19,331 bases of DNA, taken from contig JBPCTY010000184.1 in NCBI GenBank assembly GCA_051011415.1, positions 1 through 19,331 of the forward strand, read 5' to 3'. The position numbers and the translations under genes were made by a program. Positions 6,620-13,326 of this stretch are shown here, piece by piece. How positions within the stretch are numbered: position 1 is the first letter of the stretch; each line of letters starts with the position of its first letter. The DNA is from SZUA-442 sp051011415. GTDB lineage: Bacteria > Actinomycetota > Acidimicrobiia > Spongiisociales > UBA5794. A model generated the notes under the pieces. That model saw nothing but the letters and a program-made list of their open reading frames with translations, was not told the DNA's origin and ran no database searches.

Positions 6620-8464
6620 TCAGGACTCGTCGTCTTCTTCGACGACCTCAGCCTCGACGACATCGTCGCCTGCGGCCTCTGCCGCCTCGCCGTCAGTTGG
6701 CACACCGGCTTCGCCAGCTTCTGCCTGCGCTTGCTCGTACATCTTCTGTCCGATGATCTGCGTGCTTTGCATCAGATCGGTGGATGCAGTGCGGAGGGTC
6801 TCCGTGTCCGCATTCTCGTCTTCGAGAAGCTTCTTGAGATCATCCATCTTTGACTGGATTGGAGCCTTCTCGTCTTCGGTCAGCTTGTCGCCGTGCTCCG
6901 CGAGTTGCGTTCCGACAGTGTGCACGGCGTGGTCTGCTGCGTTGCGAGCCTCTGCGGACTCCTTGCGCTCGGCATCCTGGGCCGCATGCGACTCCGCATC
7001 CTTGATCATCTGATCGATGTCAGTCTGATCGAGTGCGGTTCCACCGGTGATCGTCACCTGCTGTGTTGCGCCGGTTCCGAGATCCTTGGCCGAAACTGCG
7101 ACGATGCCGTTGGCATCGATGTCGAAGGTGACCTCGATCTGCGGGACACCTCGTGGCGCCGGAGGGATTCCAGGCAGCTTGAAGTTGCCGAGCCGCATGT
7201 TGTCACCCGCCATGGCACGTTCGCCCTGGAGAACAACCACTTCGACCTCTGGCTGACCATCGGCAGCAGTCGTGAAGACCTCTGACCGACGAGTCGGGAT
7301 CGTTGTGTTTCGCTCGATCATCTTCGTCATCACGCCACCCTCGGTCTCTACGCCGAGTGTGAGAGGAGTGACGTCCAGGAGCAGAATGCCTGAGACATCT
7401 CCGCTGAGAACGCCAGCCTGAATCGCGGCACCGAGTGCGACGACCTCGTCCGGGTTCACGCCCTTGTTTGGTTCCTGCTTGGCAAGCTCCTGCACGAGCG
7501 CCTGGACTGCCGGGATACGGGTCGATCCACCGACGAGGATCACGTGATCGATCTCCTCTACGGAGACTGCAGCATCCTTGACAGCACGCTCAAACGGTGC
7601 CCGGGTGCGCTCCACAAGATCGGCAGTCATGCGCTCGTACTCGGCACGTGACAGCGTCTTGAGCATGTGGATGGGCCCATCAGCGTTGGCTGTGATGAAG
7701 GGAAGGTTGATCTCGGTCGACTGCACAGACGACAGCTCGATCTTCGCTTTCTCAGCGGCTTCCTTGAGGCGGGTCATCGCCATTGGATCCTTGCTCAGGT
7801 CAATGCCGTTCTCCGACTTGAACTCGTCGACGAGCCAGTCGATGATCTTCTCATCCCAGTCGTCACCACCAAGCTGTGTGTCGCCTGCTGTGGACTTGAC
7901 CTCGAAGACGCCCTCACCGATCTCGAGGACGGATACGTCGAACGTTCCACCGCCGAGGTCGTATACGAGAATTGTCTCGTCGTTCTTCTTGTCGAGGCCG
8001 TACGCCAGTGAGGCCGCGGTCGGCTCGTTGACGATGCGCTCGACCTCGAGGCCGGCAATCTGCCCGGCTTCCTTTGTGGCCTGACGCTGTGCATCGCCGA
8101 AGTACGCCGGCACGGTGATCACTGCCTTGGTGATCGGCTCGCCGAGGTACGCCTCTGCGTCTGCCTTCAGCTTTTGGAGAATGCGGGCCGAGATTTCCTG
8201 GGCGTTGTATTCCTTGCCGTCGATGTCGACCGACCAGTCCGTGCCCATGTGTCGCTTGACCGACCGGATGGTGCGGTCTGGGTTCGTAATCGCTTGTCGC
8301 TTGGCTTGGTCACCGACCAGTACTTCGCCGTTCTTGGCGAATGCGACCACCGATGGGGTGGTGCGATTTCCTTCTGCGTTGGCTACGACATCTGGATCCC
8401 CGCCTTCGAGGACGGAGATCACCGAGTTTGTCGTGCCGAGGTCGATTCCGACCGTGCGTGCCAT
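6620..8464 (-). CDS. dnaK: Hsp70 chaperone DnaK
   Basis: This is a 614-residue DnaK, the ATP-driven cytoplasmic chaperone. The ATPase domain shows GIDLGTTNS (6-14), VPAYFGDAQRQATKEAG (118-134), the phosphate-2 motif DLGGGTFDVS (169-178) and LVGGSTRIP near residue 316. The linker LLLDVTPLTLGVE leads into the peptide-binding domain, and the C-terminal lid ends in a very acidic tail (VVEAEVVEEDDES). The start ATG has a strong AAGGAG (8472-8477, complement) 7 nt upstream. It is the first gene of dnaK-grpE-dnaJ-hspR. The 113-bp upstream gap holds a promoter with a HAIR-like repeat, so regulation by the HspR encoded at the end of the operon is expected. Nothing in the protein is unusual. Confidence 0.97.
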   Translation of the reverse strand: MARTVGIDLGTTNSVISVLEGGDPDVVANAEGNRTTPSVVAFAKNGEVLVGDQAKRQAITNPDRTIRSVKRHMGTDWSVDIDGKEYNAQEISARILQKLKADAEAYLGEPITKAVITVPAYFGDAQRQATKEAGQIAGLEVERIVNEPTAASLAYGLDKKNDETILVYDLGGGTFDVSVLEIGEGVFEVKSTAGDTQLGGDDWDEKIIDWLVDEFKSENGIDLSKDPMAMTRLKEAAEKAKIELSSVQSTEINLPFITANADGPIHMLKTLSRAEYERMTADLVERTRAPFERAVKDAAVSVEEIDHVILVGGSTRIPAVQALVQELAKQEPNKGVNPDEVVALGAAIQAGVLSGDVSGILLLDVTPLTLGVETEGGVMTKMIERNTTIPTRRSEVFTTAADGQPEVEVVVLQGERAMAGDNMRLGNFKLPGIPPAPRGVPQIEVTFDIDANGIVAVSAKDLGTGATQQVTITGGTALDQTDIDQMIKDAESHAAQDAERKESAEARNAADHAVHTVGTQLAEHGDKLTEDEKAPIQSKMDDLKKLLEDENADTETLRTASTDLMQSTQIIGQKMYEQAQAEAGEAGVPTDGEAAEAAGDDVVEAEVVEEDDES

Positions 8465-8534
8465 GTATGTGCTCCTTGTGTCAATCAGATAGGGCGCGTG
8501 AACGCCAAATCATTGTTTCTAAGTCGTGACACAG

Positions 8535-8562
8535 AGCATAACCTGAGTCGGATCGTATCAAT
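8535..8562 (-). promoter_or_regulatory. dnaK promoter with HAIR-like HspR operator
   Basis: On the minus strand TTGATA (8556-8561) and TATGCT (8535-8540) form a promoter with a short 15-nt spacer. Read on the plus strand, CCTGAGT (8542-8548), 7 bases, then TATCAAT (8556-8562) match the HAIR consensus CTTGAGT-N7-ACTCAAG at 10 of 14 positions with exactly the right spacing. The repeat spans the -35 and spacer, where a repressor would block polymerase. A second imperfect repeat (CTGAGTCGGA at 8543-8552 with TCCGAGAATCAG at 8563-8574) overlaps it; it might instead be the terminator of the upstream SRPBCC gene. Confidence 0.5.
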
Positions 8563-8577
8563 TCCGAGAATCAGGGA

Positions 8578-9060
8578 TTAATTGTAGATTTCTGCGACGG
8601 ATTGGAACACATCGAGCCAGTCGGGCATTTCCGTCCCCCCGATCGAGGCATCGAGTCGGGCGCAATACGCATGCCAGCCAGGTGTGTATCCACCGCTCAT
8701 CTCGTCTGGCAGCCCCCTGTGCGTGAGTGTGAGCTCGGTCCCCCCTGCAACCGCTGCCAGCGTGTAGCGCACATGCGACATCACGGATCCATTGATGATC
8801 CATTCGTGCTCGAAGTCCGTATAGGGGTCCCAGAGTGTGATGGTCCCGGTGACTTCATTGTCGTCGTCAAATCGCAGGCGAACGATGCCACCCTGTACTG
8901 CGTCGATCGCTGCGTCGGGTGCCAACCATGATGTGATCCCATCGACCGTGGTGAGGGCGTCCCACACGCGTTCGGGCGCAGCTGCGTACGACCGTTGAAA
9001 GGTGATGACGTTGACACCGGCCTCCTGCGTCAGCGTTCCGCGTGGTCCGTGCATGGTCAT
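8578..9060 (-). CDS. SRPBCC (AHSA1-like) domain protein
   Basis: This is a 160-residue protein of the SRPBCC superfamily, AHSA1-like branch (START-like hydrophobic-pocket fold). Family marks are the strand ITFQRSYAAAPERVWDALT (19-37), GITSWLAPD (42-50), then WDPYTDFEHEWIING (77-91), and the closing TPGWHAYCARLDASIGG (125-141) with the characteristic GWH. The ligand is unknown. Its ATG overlaps the stop of the upstream ArsR gene in ATGA; ATG 9054 is an alternative start. ArsR-AHSA1 pairs of this kind are widespread in actinobacteria and the regulator probably controls both genes. The dnaK promoter follows 100 bases downstream with no strong terminator between, so some read-through into the chaperone operon is possible. 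Confidence 0.9.
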   Translation of the reverse strand: MTMHGPRGTLTQEAGVNVITFQRSYAAAPERVWDALTTVDGITSWLAPDAAIDAVQGGIVRLRFDDDNEVTGTITLWDPYTDFEHEWIINGSVMSHVRYTLAAVAGGTELTLTHRGLPDEMSGGYTPGWHAYCARLDASIGGTEMPDWLDVFQSVAEIYN

Positions 9061-9359
9061 GAGGTCTCCTTCAGATGGTCATCAAGTGAGTCGAGCTTCT
9101 CCGCCCAGAACCCACGGTGTTCTTCGATCCAGATTTCGGCGCTGCGGAAAGGTCCTGGTTCGACGTGATACACACGTCGCTGGGCACGCACCTCCGCCCG
9201 CACGATGCCGGCCTCTCGCAGCACTCGTAGGTGCCGCGACACGGCAGGTCTGCTGATAGGGAATCGCTCGGCGAGCGATCCAGCATCCTCGGGGTGGTTC
9301 AGGAGTACCTCGACGATCTCCCTTCGTGTGGGGTCGCCGAGAAAGGTGAGTGCTTCCAT
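9057..9359 (-). CDS. ArsR-family transcriptional regulator
   Basis: This is a 100-residue winged-helix regulator of the ArsR/SmtB superfamily. The N-terminal helix has FLGDPTRREIVEVLL (6-20), the HTH runs from AGSLAERFPISRPAVSRHL (26-44) into VLREAGIVRAEVRAQRRVYHV (the wing), and the C-terminus WIEEHRGFWAEKLDSLDDHL is the end typical of ArsR proteins paired with AHSA1 proteins. There is no CxC metal site, so metal sensing is unlikely and the inducer is unknown. A TTGACC-N18-TACATT promoter places the transcript start on the ATG itself, and a perfect 20-bp palindrome lies between its hexamers, which strongly suggests autorepression. Confidence 0.93.
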   Translation of the reverse strand: MEALTFLGDPTRREIVEVLLNHPEDAGSLAERFPISRPAVSRHLRVLREAGIVRAEVRAQRRVYHVEPGPFRSAEIWIEEHRGFWAEKLDSLDDHLKETS

Positions 9360-9365
9360 GAGATG

Positions 9366-9395
9366 AATGTAACAGATCTGTTACATACGGGTCAA
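9366..9395 (-). promoter_or_regulatory. arsR promoter with perfect 20-bp palindromic operator
   Basis: The palindrome ATGTAACAGATCTGTTACAT at 9367-9386 is perfect over all 20 bases. On the minus strand it fills most of the spacer and -10 of a promoter: TTGACC (9390-9395), 18 nt, TACATT (9366-9371). Six nt after the -10 comes the ATG at 9359, so the mRNA should be leaderless. Binding of the dimeric ArsR protein here would occlude the -10. Confidence 0.75.
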
Positions 9396-9448
9396 CTCAG
9401 GGTCGTCGTGGGTTCGGTGGTGTGCAAAGTGAGCGTCTGGAATGACAA

Positions 9449-9474
9449 ACACCGGTGGGGTGACCCACCGGTGT
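9449..9474 (-). terminator. Hairpin terminator of DivIVA-like gene
   Basis: An 11-bp perfect stem (ACACCGGTGGG / CCCACCGGTGT) closes a 4-base loop, 30 bases past the stop of the DivIVA-like gene. On the minus strand it is followed by TTGTCATT, a modest T-rich tail. It also isolates the arsR promoter from upstream transcription. Confidence 0.75.
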
Positions 9475-9503
9475 GTCAACTCCGCCCACTTGGAAGTCTC
9501 GGG

Positions 9504-10637
9504 CTATCCGGACTTCCTGGCGATCTTGACCCTCTCGCTCAAGGGTGTTCCCGTTGAGCGTTGGTAGTAGGTCGGTGACTCGGGTTCAGGTTGCGCTGGT
9601 TCTTCGTCGACGATCTCTGGAGCCTGCTGCTCGCGTTCGATCGCGGCATGCGCCTCAGCGACAGTGAGAAGAGGTCGGTCTGGTTCGGACGGATCCTCAG
9701 CCTCGAATATCAGCGGCTCCGAATCGGCAGTGACAGTGCTCATCGCGTACGCCGGCTTCTCTACGACGGGCTGAGGGTCCTCTGCCGGAGGAGCCTCAGC
9801 AATGTGTGAGGTCTTGGACTGTTCAATGGATTCGATCTTGCTGAGATCGATAACGGCCGCTTCCTCAGCGGTCATCTCGGCCAGGCTCCGTGCTGACTGC
9901 TCAAGCCCGGCCACCGCTGCGCGTAGTTCTGCCATTCGCAGCTGCATCTCTTCGGAGTCTTCTTGCGCGTCGACAACGATTTGATCAGCCTCGATGCGGG
10001 CCTCGCTCAGAAGTCGTGATGCTGCTTGGTTGGCAGCTGTGTATGTCCATGCTGCTGCGATTGCTCTGACGTGCGACTGCATCGTGATCGATCGGACTGA
10101 ACTCGAAGCTGCCTCTCGTGCGTCCTGAAGAAGTGCATCACGTTCGGCTGCCGAAGATGCGACGCGATCAGCTGCTTCCGACTCGGCCTTCGACCGAATT
10201 GTCTGTGCCTGATCTTCGGCTTCTACAAGAAGCTCTTCACGTCGCTTGGCGACTTCGTGTTCGAGACGGCTGGCGATCTCCGCCGTTGCCTGCGCATCAG
10301 CCTCGGCAGACGCGGTGATGTCTGCCGACTGACTCCGGGCGGCTGAAAGTACGTCCTCAGCTTCGGCGTGTGCTGCGTCGGTGATCGACGTCGCCTGTTC
10401 GCGTGCGCCGGAGACGATCTCGTCGCGTGTTTGCTCTGCTGCCACGAACGTTCGGCGAATGGCATCCGCTGATGCATCCGCTTCGATGAGCCGCTCTTCA
10501 AGCTTCGCGGTGCGCGACTCATAGATGCGAAGCTCTTCCACCAAGCGCGCAACAACCGCGTCCACCTCGGTCGGGTCGTACCCGTTCCGCCTCACCCGGC
10601 CGAACCGGTGTGCGTCAGCCCCTGCTGAATTAATCAT
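9504..10637 (-). CDS. DivIVA/Wag31-like coiled-coil protein
   Basis: This is a 377-residue protein with an N-terminal DivIVA-type motif (FGRVRRNGYDPTEVDAVVARL, about 12-32), a long Ala/Glu-rich coiled coil from about 29 to 270, and an acidic Pro/Glu-rich disordered C-terminus ending in a short basic segment (LSERVKIARKSG). DivIVA proteins bind curved membrane at poles or septa and scaffold cell-wall growth; whether this one is polar or a secondary paralogue cannot be told. The ATG at 10637 is preceded by AGGAAGG 7 nt upstream, so I prefer it to the in-frame GTG at 10724, whose extra 29 residues have no family match. It ends at a strong hairpin and is divergent from an excisionase-type HTH gene. 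Confidence 0.85.
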   Translation of the reverse strand: MINSAGADAHRFGRVRRNGYDPTEVDAVVARLVEELRIYESRTAKLEERLIEADASADAIRRTFVAAEQTRDEIVSGAREQATSITDAAHAEAEDVLSAARSQSADITASAEADAQATAEIASRLEHEVAKRREELLVEAEDQAQTIRSKAESEAADRVASSAAERDALLQDAREAASSSVRSITMQSHVRAIAAAWTYTAANQAASRLLSEARIEADQIVVDAQEDSEEMQLRMAELRAAVAGLEQSARSLAEMTAEEAAVIDLSKIESIEQSKTSHIAEAPPAEDPQPVVEKPAYAMSTVTADSEPLIFEAEDPSEPDRPLLTVAEAHAAIEREQQAPEIVDEEPAQPEPESPTYYQRSTGTPLSERVKIARKSG

Positions 10638-10712
10638 CGTCTTGCCTTCCTGGTCTGCCGCCCGCGTGGCCCCTTCGACCAAAGCGTCTGACCCGAAGGT
10701 CCTCTCCTCGAA

Positions 10713-10735
10713 GACCACTGACACTACAGGTGGTC
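10713..10735. promoter_or_regulatory. Inverted repeat in divergent intergenic region
   Basis: GACCAC and GTGGTC are separated by 11 bases in the 164-bp gap between the DivIVA-like gene and the divergent HTH gene. TTGACC on the minus strand (10732-10737) overlaps the right arm and could be a -35 for the DivIVA-like gene, although no good -10 lies 17 nt away. It is a candidate operator only. Confidence 0.3.
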
Positions 10736-10801
10736 AATTGGCCTCCGCAAGACGTTTGTGACGCCGTAGATTCCTGTCGCTCGGCGGTATACGCTTGGCA
10801 A

Positions 10802-11032
10802 ATGGAAGAATTCCATGTCGAGCTCGACAAGCCATGGTTGTCTGTCGCAGACATTTGCGACTACATGGACGTCTCCACGTTTGTCGTCACGTCTGTGCTT
10901 CGTTCCGGTGAGCTTCCTGCGGTGAAGTTCGGGCGCGAGTGGAGGGTCTCGAGGGACGACTTCGAGGTATGGATCAACCAGCAGCGAGCGACTGCCCCAA
11001 CCGAGTCGGAGTTTCTCCCGGCGCCGGAATAG
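10802..11032 (+). CDS. Excisionase-type HTH DNA-binding protein
   Basis: This is a 76-residue protein with a MerR/excisionase-like winged helix (HTH_17 type): WLSVADICDYMDVSTFVVTSVL (11-32), then RSGELPAVKFGREWRVSRDDFEVWI (33-57). The GELPAVKFGREWRV wing is characteristic of small actinobacterial regulators such as the BldC group and M. tuberculosis Rv0500A. It probably binds DNA as a stand-alone regulator rather than as a phage excisionase, since no integrase is present. A -10-like TATACG (10788-10793) ends 8 nt before the ATG and no Shine-Dalgarno is seen, so the message may be leaderless. An in-frame GTG at 10730 would add 24 residues without homology. Its targets are unknown; the divergent DivIVA-like gene is an obvious candidate. 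Confidence 0.85.
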   Translation: MEEFHVELDKPWLSVADICDYMDVSTFVVTSVLRSGELPAVKFGREWRVSRDDFEVWINQQRATAPTESEFLPAPE

Positions 11033-11035
11033 GTC

Positions 11036-11053
11036 ACGACCGCTCTCGGTCGT
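11036..11053 (+). terminator. Short hairpin after HTH gene
   Basis: A 7-bp perfect stem (ACGACCG / CGGTCGT) with loop CTCT lies 3 bases past the stop of the HTH gene, without a T-run. It may be a weak terminator before the nucleotidyltransferase-like gene. Confidence 0.4.
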
Positions 11054-11135
11054 CGATGGCTGCATGATCGTGCGTGTCATCAGCGTTGCCGAACGTGCGA
11101 ACTGTCCCGGGAAGCGTTGGCTGAGTGTCTGCGAG

Positions 11136-11141
11136 TACCCT
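11136..11141 (+). promoter_or_regulatory. -10 element, leaderless start of MobA/MocA-like gene
   Basis: TACCCT ends 8 nt before the ATG at 11150 and there is no ribosome-binding site. A TTGGCT at 11117-11122 is too close to serve as a normal -35. Confidence 0.4.
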
Positions 11142-11149
11142 CGCCCGCT

Positions 11150-11728
11150 ATGTCCACAATTGCCATCGTCCTCGCCGCTGATCAAGGCGAAGGGTTTCCG
11201 ACCCCCAAGTACACATCGCAGATCAGGGGCGTGACGTTGCTGGACCGAGTCCTCTCCGATGTCATTGAGTGGCCCGTCGACGAAGTGTTGGTTGTGCTTG
11301 GTGCGGATGCCGCTCAAGTCGAGGAGACCTGTGATCTCAACAGCGTGTCAGTGATGGTCGATCCTGAGTGGCAAGAAGGGTCGGCTGCCCCGCTGCGCGC
11401 CGCACTCGATCTCGTGTCGAGAGACCGTGACGTTCGCCGCGTTGTCCTCGCCCGAGGCGACCAGCCGGAAATCGGTCCAGCCGTCGTGACGGATCTGCTT
11501 GATGCATCTCGCAGCTCAGGGGCTGAAGCCGTGATCCCGAAGTATCGGTATGCAGCAGGCTGGCCGTTCGTGGTGAACCGCGGCGCATGGGATCTCTTTC
11601 TTGGGCTTGAAGGTGATGCGAATGTTCACGACGTGCTCGTCGCACACGGCACACAGATAGAAGAGCTGTGGATCGATCGCATCGCACCAACCTCATACGC
11701 ATCGCCGTCAGATCTTCCAGGATCGTGA
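11150..11728 (+). CDS. Degenerate MobA/MocA-like nucleotidyltransferase
   Basis: This 192-residue protein has the GT-A-like fold of molybdopterin nucleotidyltransferases. MobA and MocA proteins attach GMP or CMP to molybdopterin; related ones activate sugars or cofactors. The first strand AIVLAAD (5-11) leads into DQGEGFPTPK (11-20), LLDRVL (30-35), VLVVLGADA (47-55), RGDQPEI (102-108, the GDqP motif) and GWPFVVNRGAWDLFLGLEGDANVHDVL (137-163), which matches the family GHPxxF...L..GDxG end. The signature LAAGxSxRxGxxK is damaged: Asp11 replaces Gly, the arginine is missing, while Lys20 is kept. Substrate therefore cannot be inferred and it may not be a classical transferase. ATG 11150 is chosen because the family starts there; the upstream ATG at 11117 adds 11 residues. 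No molybdenum gene is nearby. Confidence 0.75.
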   Translation: MSTIAIVLAADQGEGFPTPKYTSQIRGVTLLDRVLSDVIEWPVDEVLVVLGADAAQVEETCDLNSVSVMVDPEWQEGSAAPLRAALDLVSRDRDVRRVVLARGDQPEIGPAVVTDLLDASRSSGAEAVIPKYRYAAGWPFVVNRGAWDLFLGLEGDANVHDVLVAHGTQIEELWIDRIAPTSYASPSDLPGS

Positions 11729-11807
11729 TGGCAACTCCGCCCGGCATCAGGGTGACTGATGTGAGTAGTCTCGTGCCGAGTCTGAGCTTGGGAAGGGGAG
11801 AACCTGA

Positions 11808-12212
11808 ATGGCTTCGATAGCGGCGATTCGTGCCATCGGTCACCGGGACGCCACCAAGCTCCGGAAGGCACGTGTTCGAACGACCGATGCGCTCCTTCAG
11901 CAGGCGTCGACACGCCGAGGCAGAAGTGAAGTGTCCGGCAAGACAGGGATCCCAACCACCGATCTTCTTCGATGGGCTCACCAGGCTGACCTCATGCGCA
12001 TCAAAGGCATCGGTTCGGAGTACGCAGACTTGCTGGCTGGCGCTGGGGTCGACACGATCAAGTCGCTGCGGCGCCGGAATGCAACGAACCTCATGATCGC
12101 CATGACGCAGGTGAACACCAAGAGACGTCTCGTGCAGCGCCTTCCAACGGTGGAGATGGTTCAAGGGTGGATCGACACTGCGAACTCGATCGAGCCCATC
12201 GTCACCTCATGA
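11808..12212 (+). CDS. DUF4332 helix-hairpin-helix protein
   Basis: This is a 134-residue DUF4332-type protein made of two helix-hairpin-helix units: residues 4-29 (IAAIRAIGHRDATKLRKARV and on) and 62-84 (LMRIKGIGSEYADLLAGAGV and on). Helix-hairpin-helix motifs bind DNA without sequence specificity, and DUF4332 members often accompany other domains; the role of the free protein is not known. It is basic and cytoplasmic. The ATG has GGGGAG 8 nt upstream, and TAGTCT (11766-11771) is a possible -10. It ends just before a 12-bp hairpin that also serves the convergent HBHA-like gene. Confidence 0.85.
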   Translation: MASIAAIRAIGHRDATKLRKARVRTTDALLQQASTRRGRSEVSGKTGIPTTDLLRWAHQADLMRIKGIGSEYADLLAGAGVDTIKSLRRRNATNLMIAMTQVNTKRRLVQRLPTVEMVQGWIDTANSIEPIVTS

Positions 12213-12245
12213 GCGACTAGCTCCTACAACGGACCTGGACACAAA

Positions 12246-12273
12246 GAAGAGCCCGCCAGTCGGCGGGCTCTTC
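12246..12273. terminator. Bidirectional hairpin terminator
   Basis: A perfect 12-bp stem, GAAGAGCCCGCC and GGCGGGCTCTTC, closes the loop AGTC between two convergent genes (stops at 12212 and 12293). It has no T-run on either side beyond the stem's own TTC, as is usual for GC-rich actinobacteria. It should stop transcripts from both directions. Confidence 0.85.
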
Positions 12274-12292
12274 TCGTGTACTGGAAGCAGGA

Positions 12293-12976
12293 CTACTTGG
12301 TCGTCTTCTTCGCAGTGGTCTTCTTGGTCGTCGTCTTTGCCTTGGTCGAAGTTGCCGTCTTGGATGCGGTCTTCTTCGGAGCAGCCTTCTTGGCTGCTGG
12401 CTTCTTGGTCGTCGTCTTTGCCTTGGTCGAAGTTGCCGCCTTCTTTGGTGCAGCCTTCTTCTTTGGTGCCTCAGGAGCGGTCTCAACTACCGGTGCCGAT
12501 GGGCGGAAGGAGTCCTTCCATGTGCTCATCATGCCTTCCATCTGGTGGCGCAGCTTTGCGACCTGATCACTGATCTGATCAACGTCGATCTTGTCTGACA
12601 CAGCCTCAACCGTTGCTTGGGTGTGCTCGCCAACGTTCTTCTCGCCGACCTGGAAGTCCTTCACCGAGTCTGCTGTCTTCACGCTGATGTCGCGGCCAGA
12701 TGCAAGGAGGGACTTTGCAAGCTCACTCACCGTTGTGTAGGCGGCTGTGCTGTATTCCACAGCCTTTTCGCTTGCGTCGCCTGTCTGATCGCTCACCGAT
12801 GTGTATGCGGCTGAGCCGTACTCGACGGCCTTCTCGCCTGCAGCCGTGGTCGAGTCTGCGACGGTTGTGTACACCGTGGTGGTGTACGCAACGGCCTTCT
12901 CGCCTGCGACGGTTGTGGCGTCCGCCACGGTCTTCGTGGCTTTGGTCACTGATTCTTTCTGGTTCTCCAGGTTCAT
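12293..12976 (-). CDS. HBHA-like protein with 22-residue repeats and Lys/Ala tail
   Basis: This 227-residue protein resembles mycobacterial heparin-binding haemagglutinin in layout: an amphipathic helical body followed by a basic tail. Residues 16-81 are three tandem 22-residue repeats (TVADSTTAAGEKAVEYGSAA is typical), a period of 2 x 11 seen in lipid-surface helices such as apolipoproteins, phasins and LEA proteins. Residues about 85-155 form a further helical segment with coiled-coil character. From about 165 the tail is Lys/Ala/Thr/Pro-rich with KKAAPKK and an exact ATSTKAKTTTKK duplication. No signal peptide is seen. HBHA binds glycosaminoglycans through such a tail; histone-H1-like DNA binding and storage-granule coating are alternatives. 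It follows an XRE regulator with an ATGA overlap and AGGAGG 5 nt upstream. Confidence 0.75.
   Translation of the reverse strand: MNLENQKESVTKATKTVADATTVAGEKAVAYTTTVYTTVADSTTAAGEKAVEYGSAAYTSVSDQTGDASEKAVEYSTAAYTTVSELAKSLLASGRDISVKTADSVKDFQVGEKNVGEHTQATVEAVSDKIDVDQISDQVAKLRHQMEGMMSTWKDSFRPSAPVVETAPEAPKKKAAPKKAATSTKAKTTTKKPAAKKAAPKKTASKTATSTKAKTTTKKTTAKKTTK
12320..12438 (-). repeat. 38-bp direct repeat, 81-bp period
   Basis: A 38-base stretch at 12320-12357 recurs without mismatch at 12401-12438. It encodes the duplicated tail segment ATSTKAKTTTKK of the HBHA-like protein. Exact identity at the DNA level points to recent duplication or ongoing homogenisation and makes tail length prone to change. 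Confidence 0.9.
12734..12931 (-). repeat. Three 66-bp tandem repeats (22 residues each)
   Basis: These bases encode residues 16-37, 38-59 and 60-81 of the HBHA-like protein. Each unit has the frame (T/S)V(A/S)D at its start, EKAV(E/A)Y in the middle and (A/V)YT at the end. A fourth unit begins (TVSE) and then diverges. The DNA copies are similar but not identical, so the array is older than the tail duplication. Confidence 0.85.
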
Positions 12977-13317
12977 GATTCCTCCTGGTCTGTGGCGATG
13001 AAGCTTGTGTAGATCTCCATCAGGGCTTGTTTCTGGGTTCTTGACAGCTTGTCGTCGGCATCGATTGCGTCTGCGATTCCAGGCGGGTCGTCCCTGTCGA
13101 GCAAACCGGCCTTCTCGTACAGTGTCTCGGTCCTGATCGAGAGTGCATCCCCGATCGAACGCAAGATCTCTGCAGACGGTGTACGAATCCCTCGCTCGAT
13201 CTGGCTGAGGTAGGGATTCGAGACACCTGTCATGTCCGCGAGCTTTCGGATGGAAAGCGCACTGCGCTCTCGCTGCTCCTTTATGAAAGTTCCGACATCA
13301 AGCTGTGGTGTTTTCAT
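12973..13317 (-). CDS. XRE-family transcriptional regulator
   Basis: This is a 114-residue regulator with a Cro/C1-type HTH: FIKEQRERSALSIRKLADMT (11-30), GVSNPYLSQIERGIRTPS (31-48), then EILRSIGDALSI (50-61). The C-terminal half, with a YEKAGL segment, DRDDPPGIADAIDADDKLS and helices to residue 110, matches the layout of the XRE protein that precedes hbhA in mycobacteria (Rv0474, from memory). It overlaps the HBHA-like gene in ATGA and probably controls that operon. The ATG has no Shine-Dalgarno; a TTGCAA-N17-TATCCT promoter ends 9 nt before it, so the leader would be one to three bases or absent. The signal sensed is unknown. Confidence 0.92.
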   Translation of the reverse strand: MKTPQLDVGTFIKEQRERSALSIRKLADMTGVSNPYLSQIERGIRTPSAEILRSIGDALSIRTETLYEKAGLLDRDDPPGIADAIDADDKLSRTQKQALMEIYTSFIATDQEES

Positions 13318-13326
13318 TGCTCTTGC

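Noticed and set aside
10802..11032. Phage excisionase and hence a prophage or integrative element
   Set aside because: No integrase, attachment-site repeat or phage gene is near; the protein fits chromosomal actinobacterial HTH regulators.
12246..12273. Single unit of a CRISPR array or repeat family
   Set aside because: The hairpin occurs once in the window and sits exactly between convergent stops, as a terminator does.
12293..12630. Histone-H1-like nucleoid protein as the primary call
   Set aside because: The tail alone would fit, but the 22-residue helical repeats and the adjacent XRE gene fit the HBHA layout better; DNA binding is kept as an alternative.
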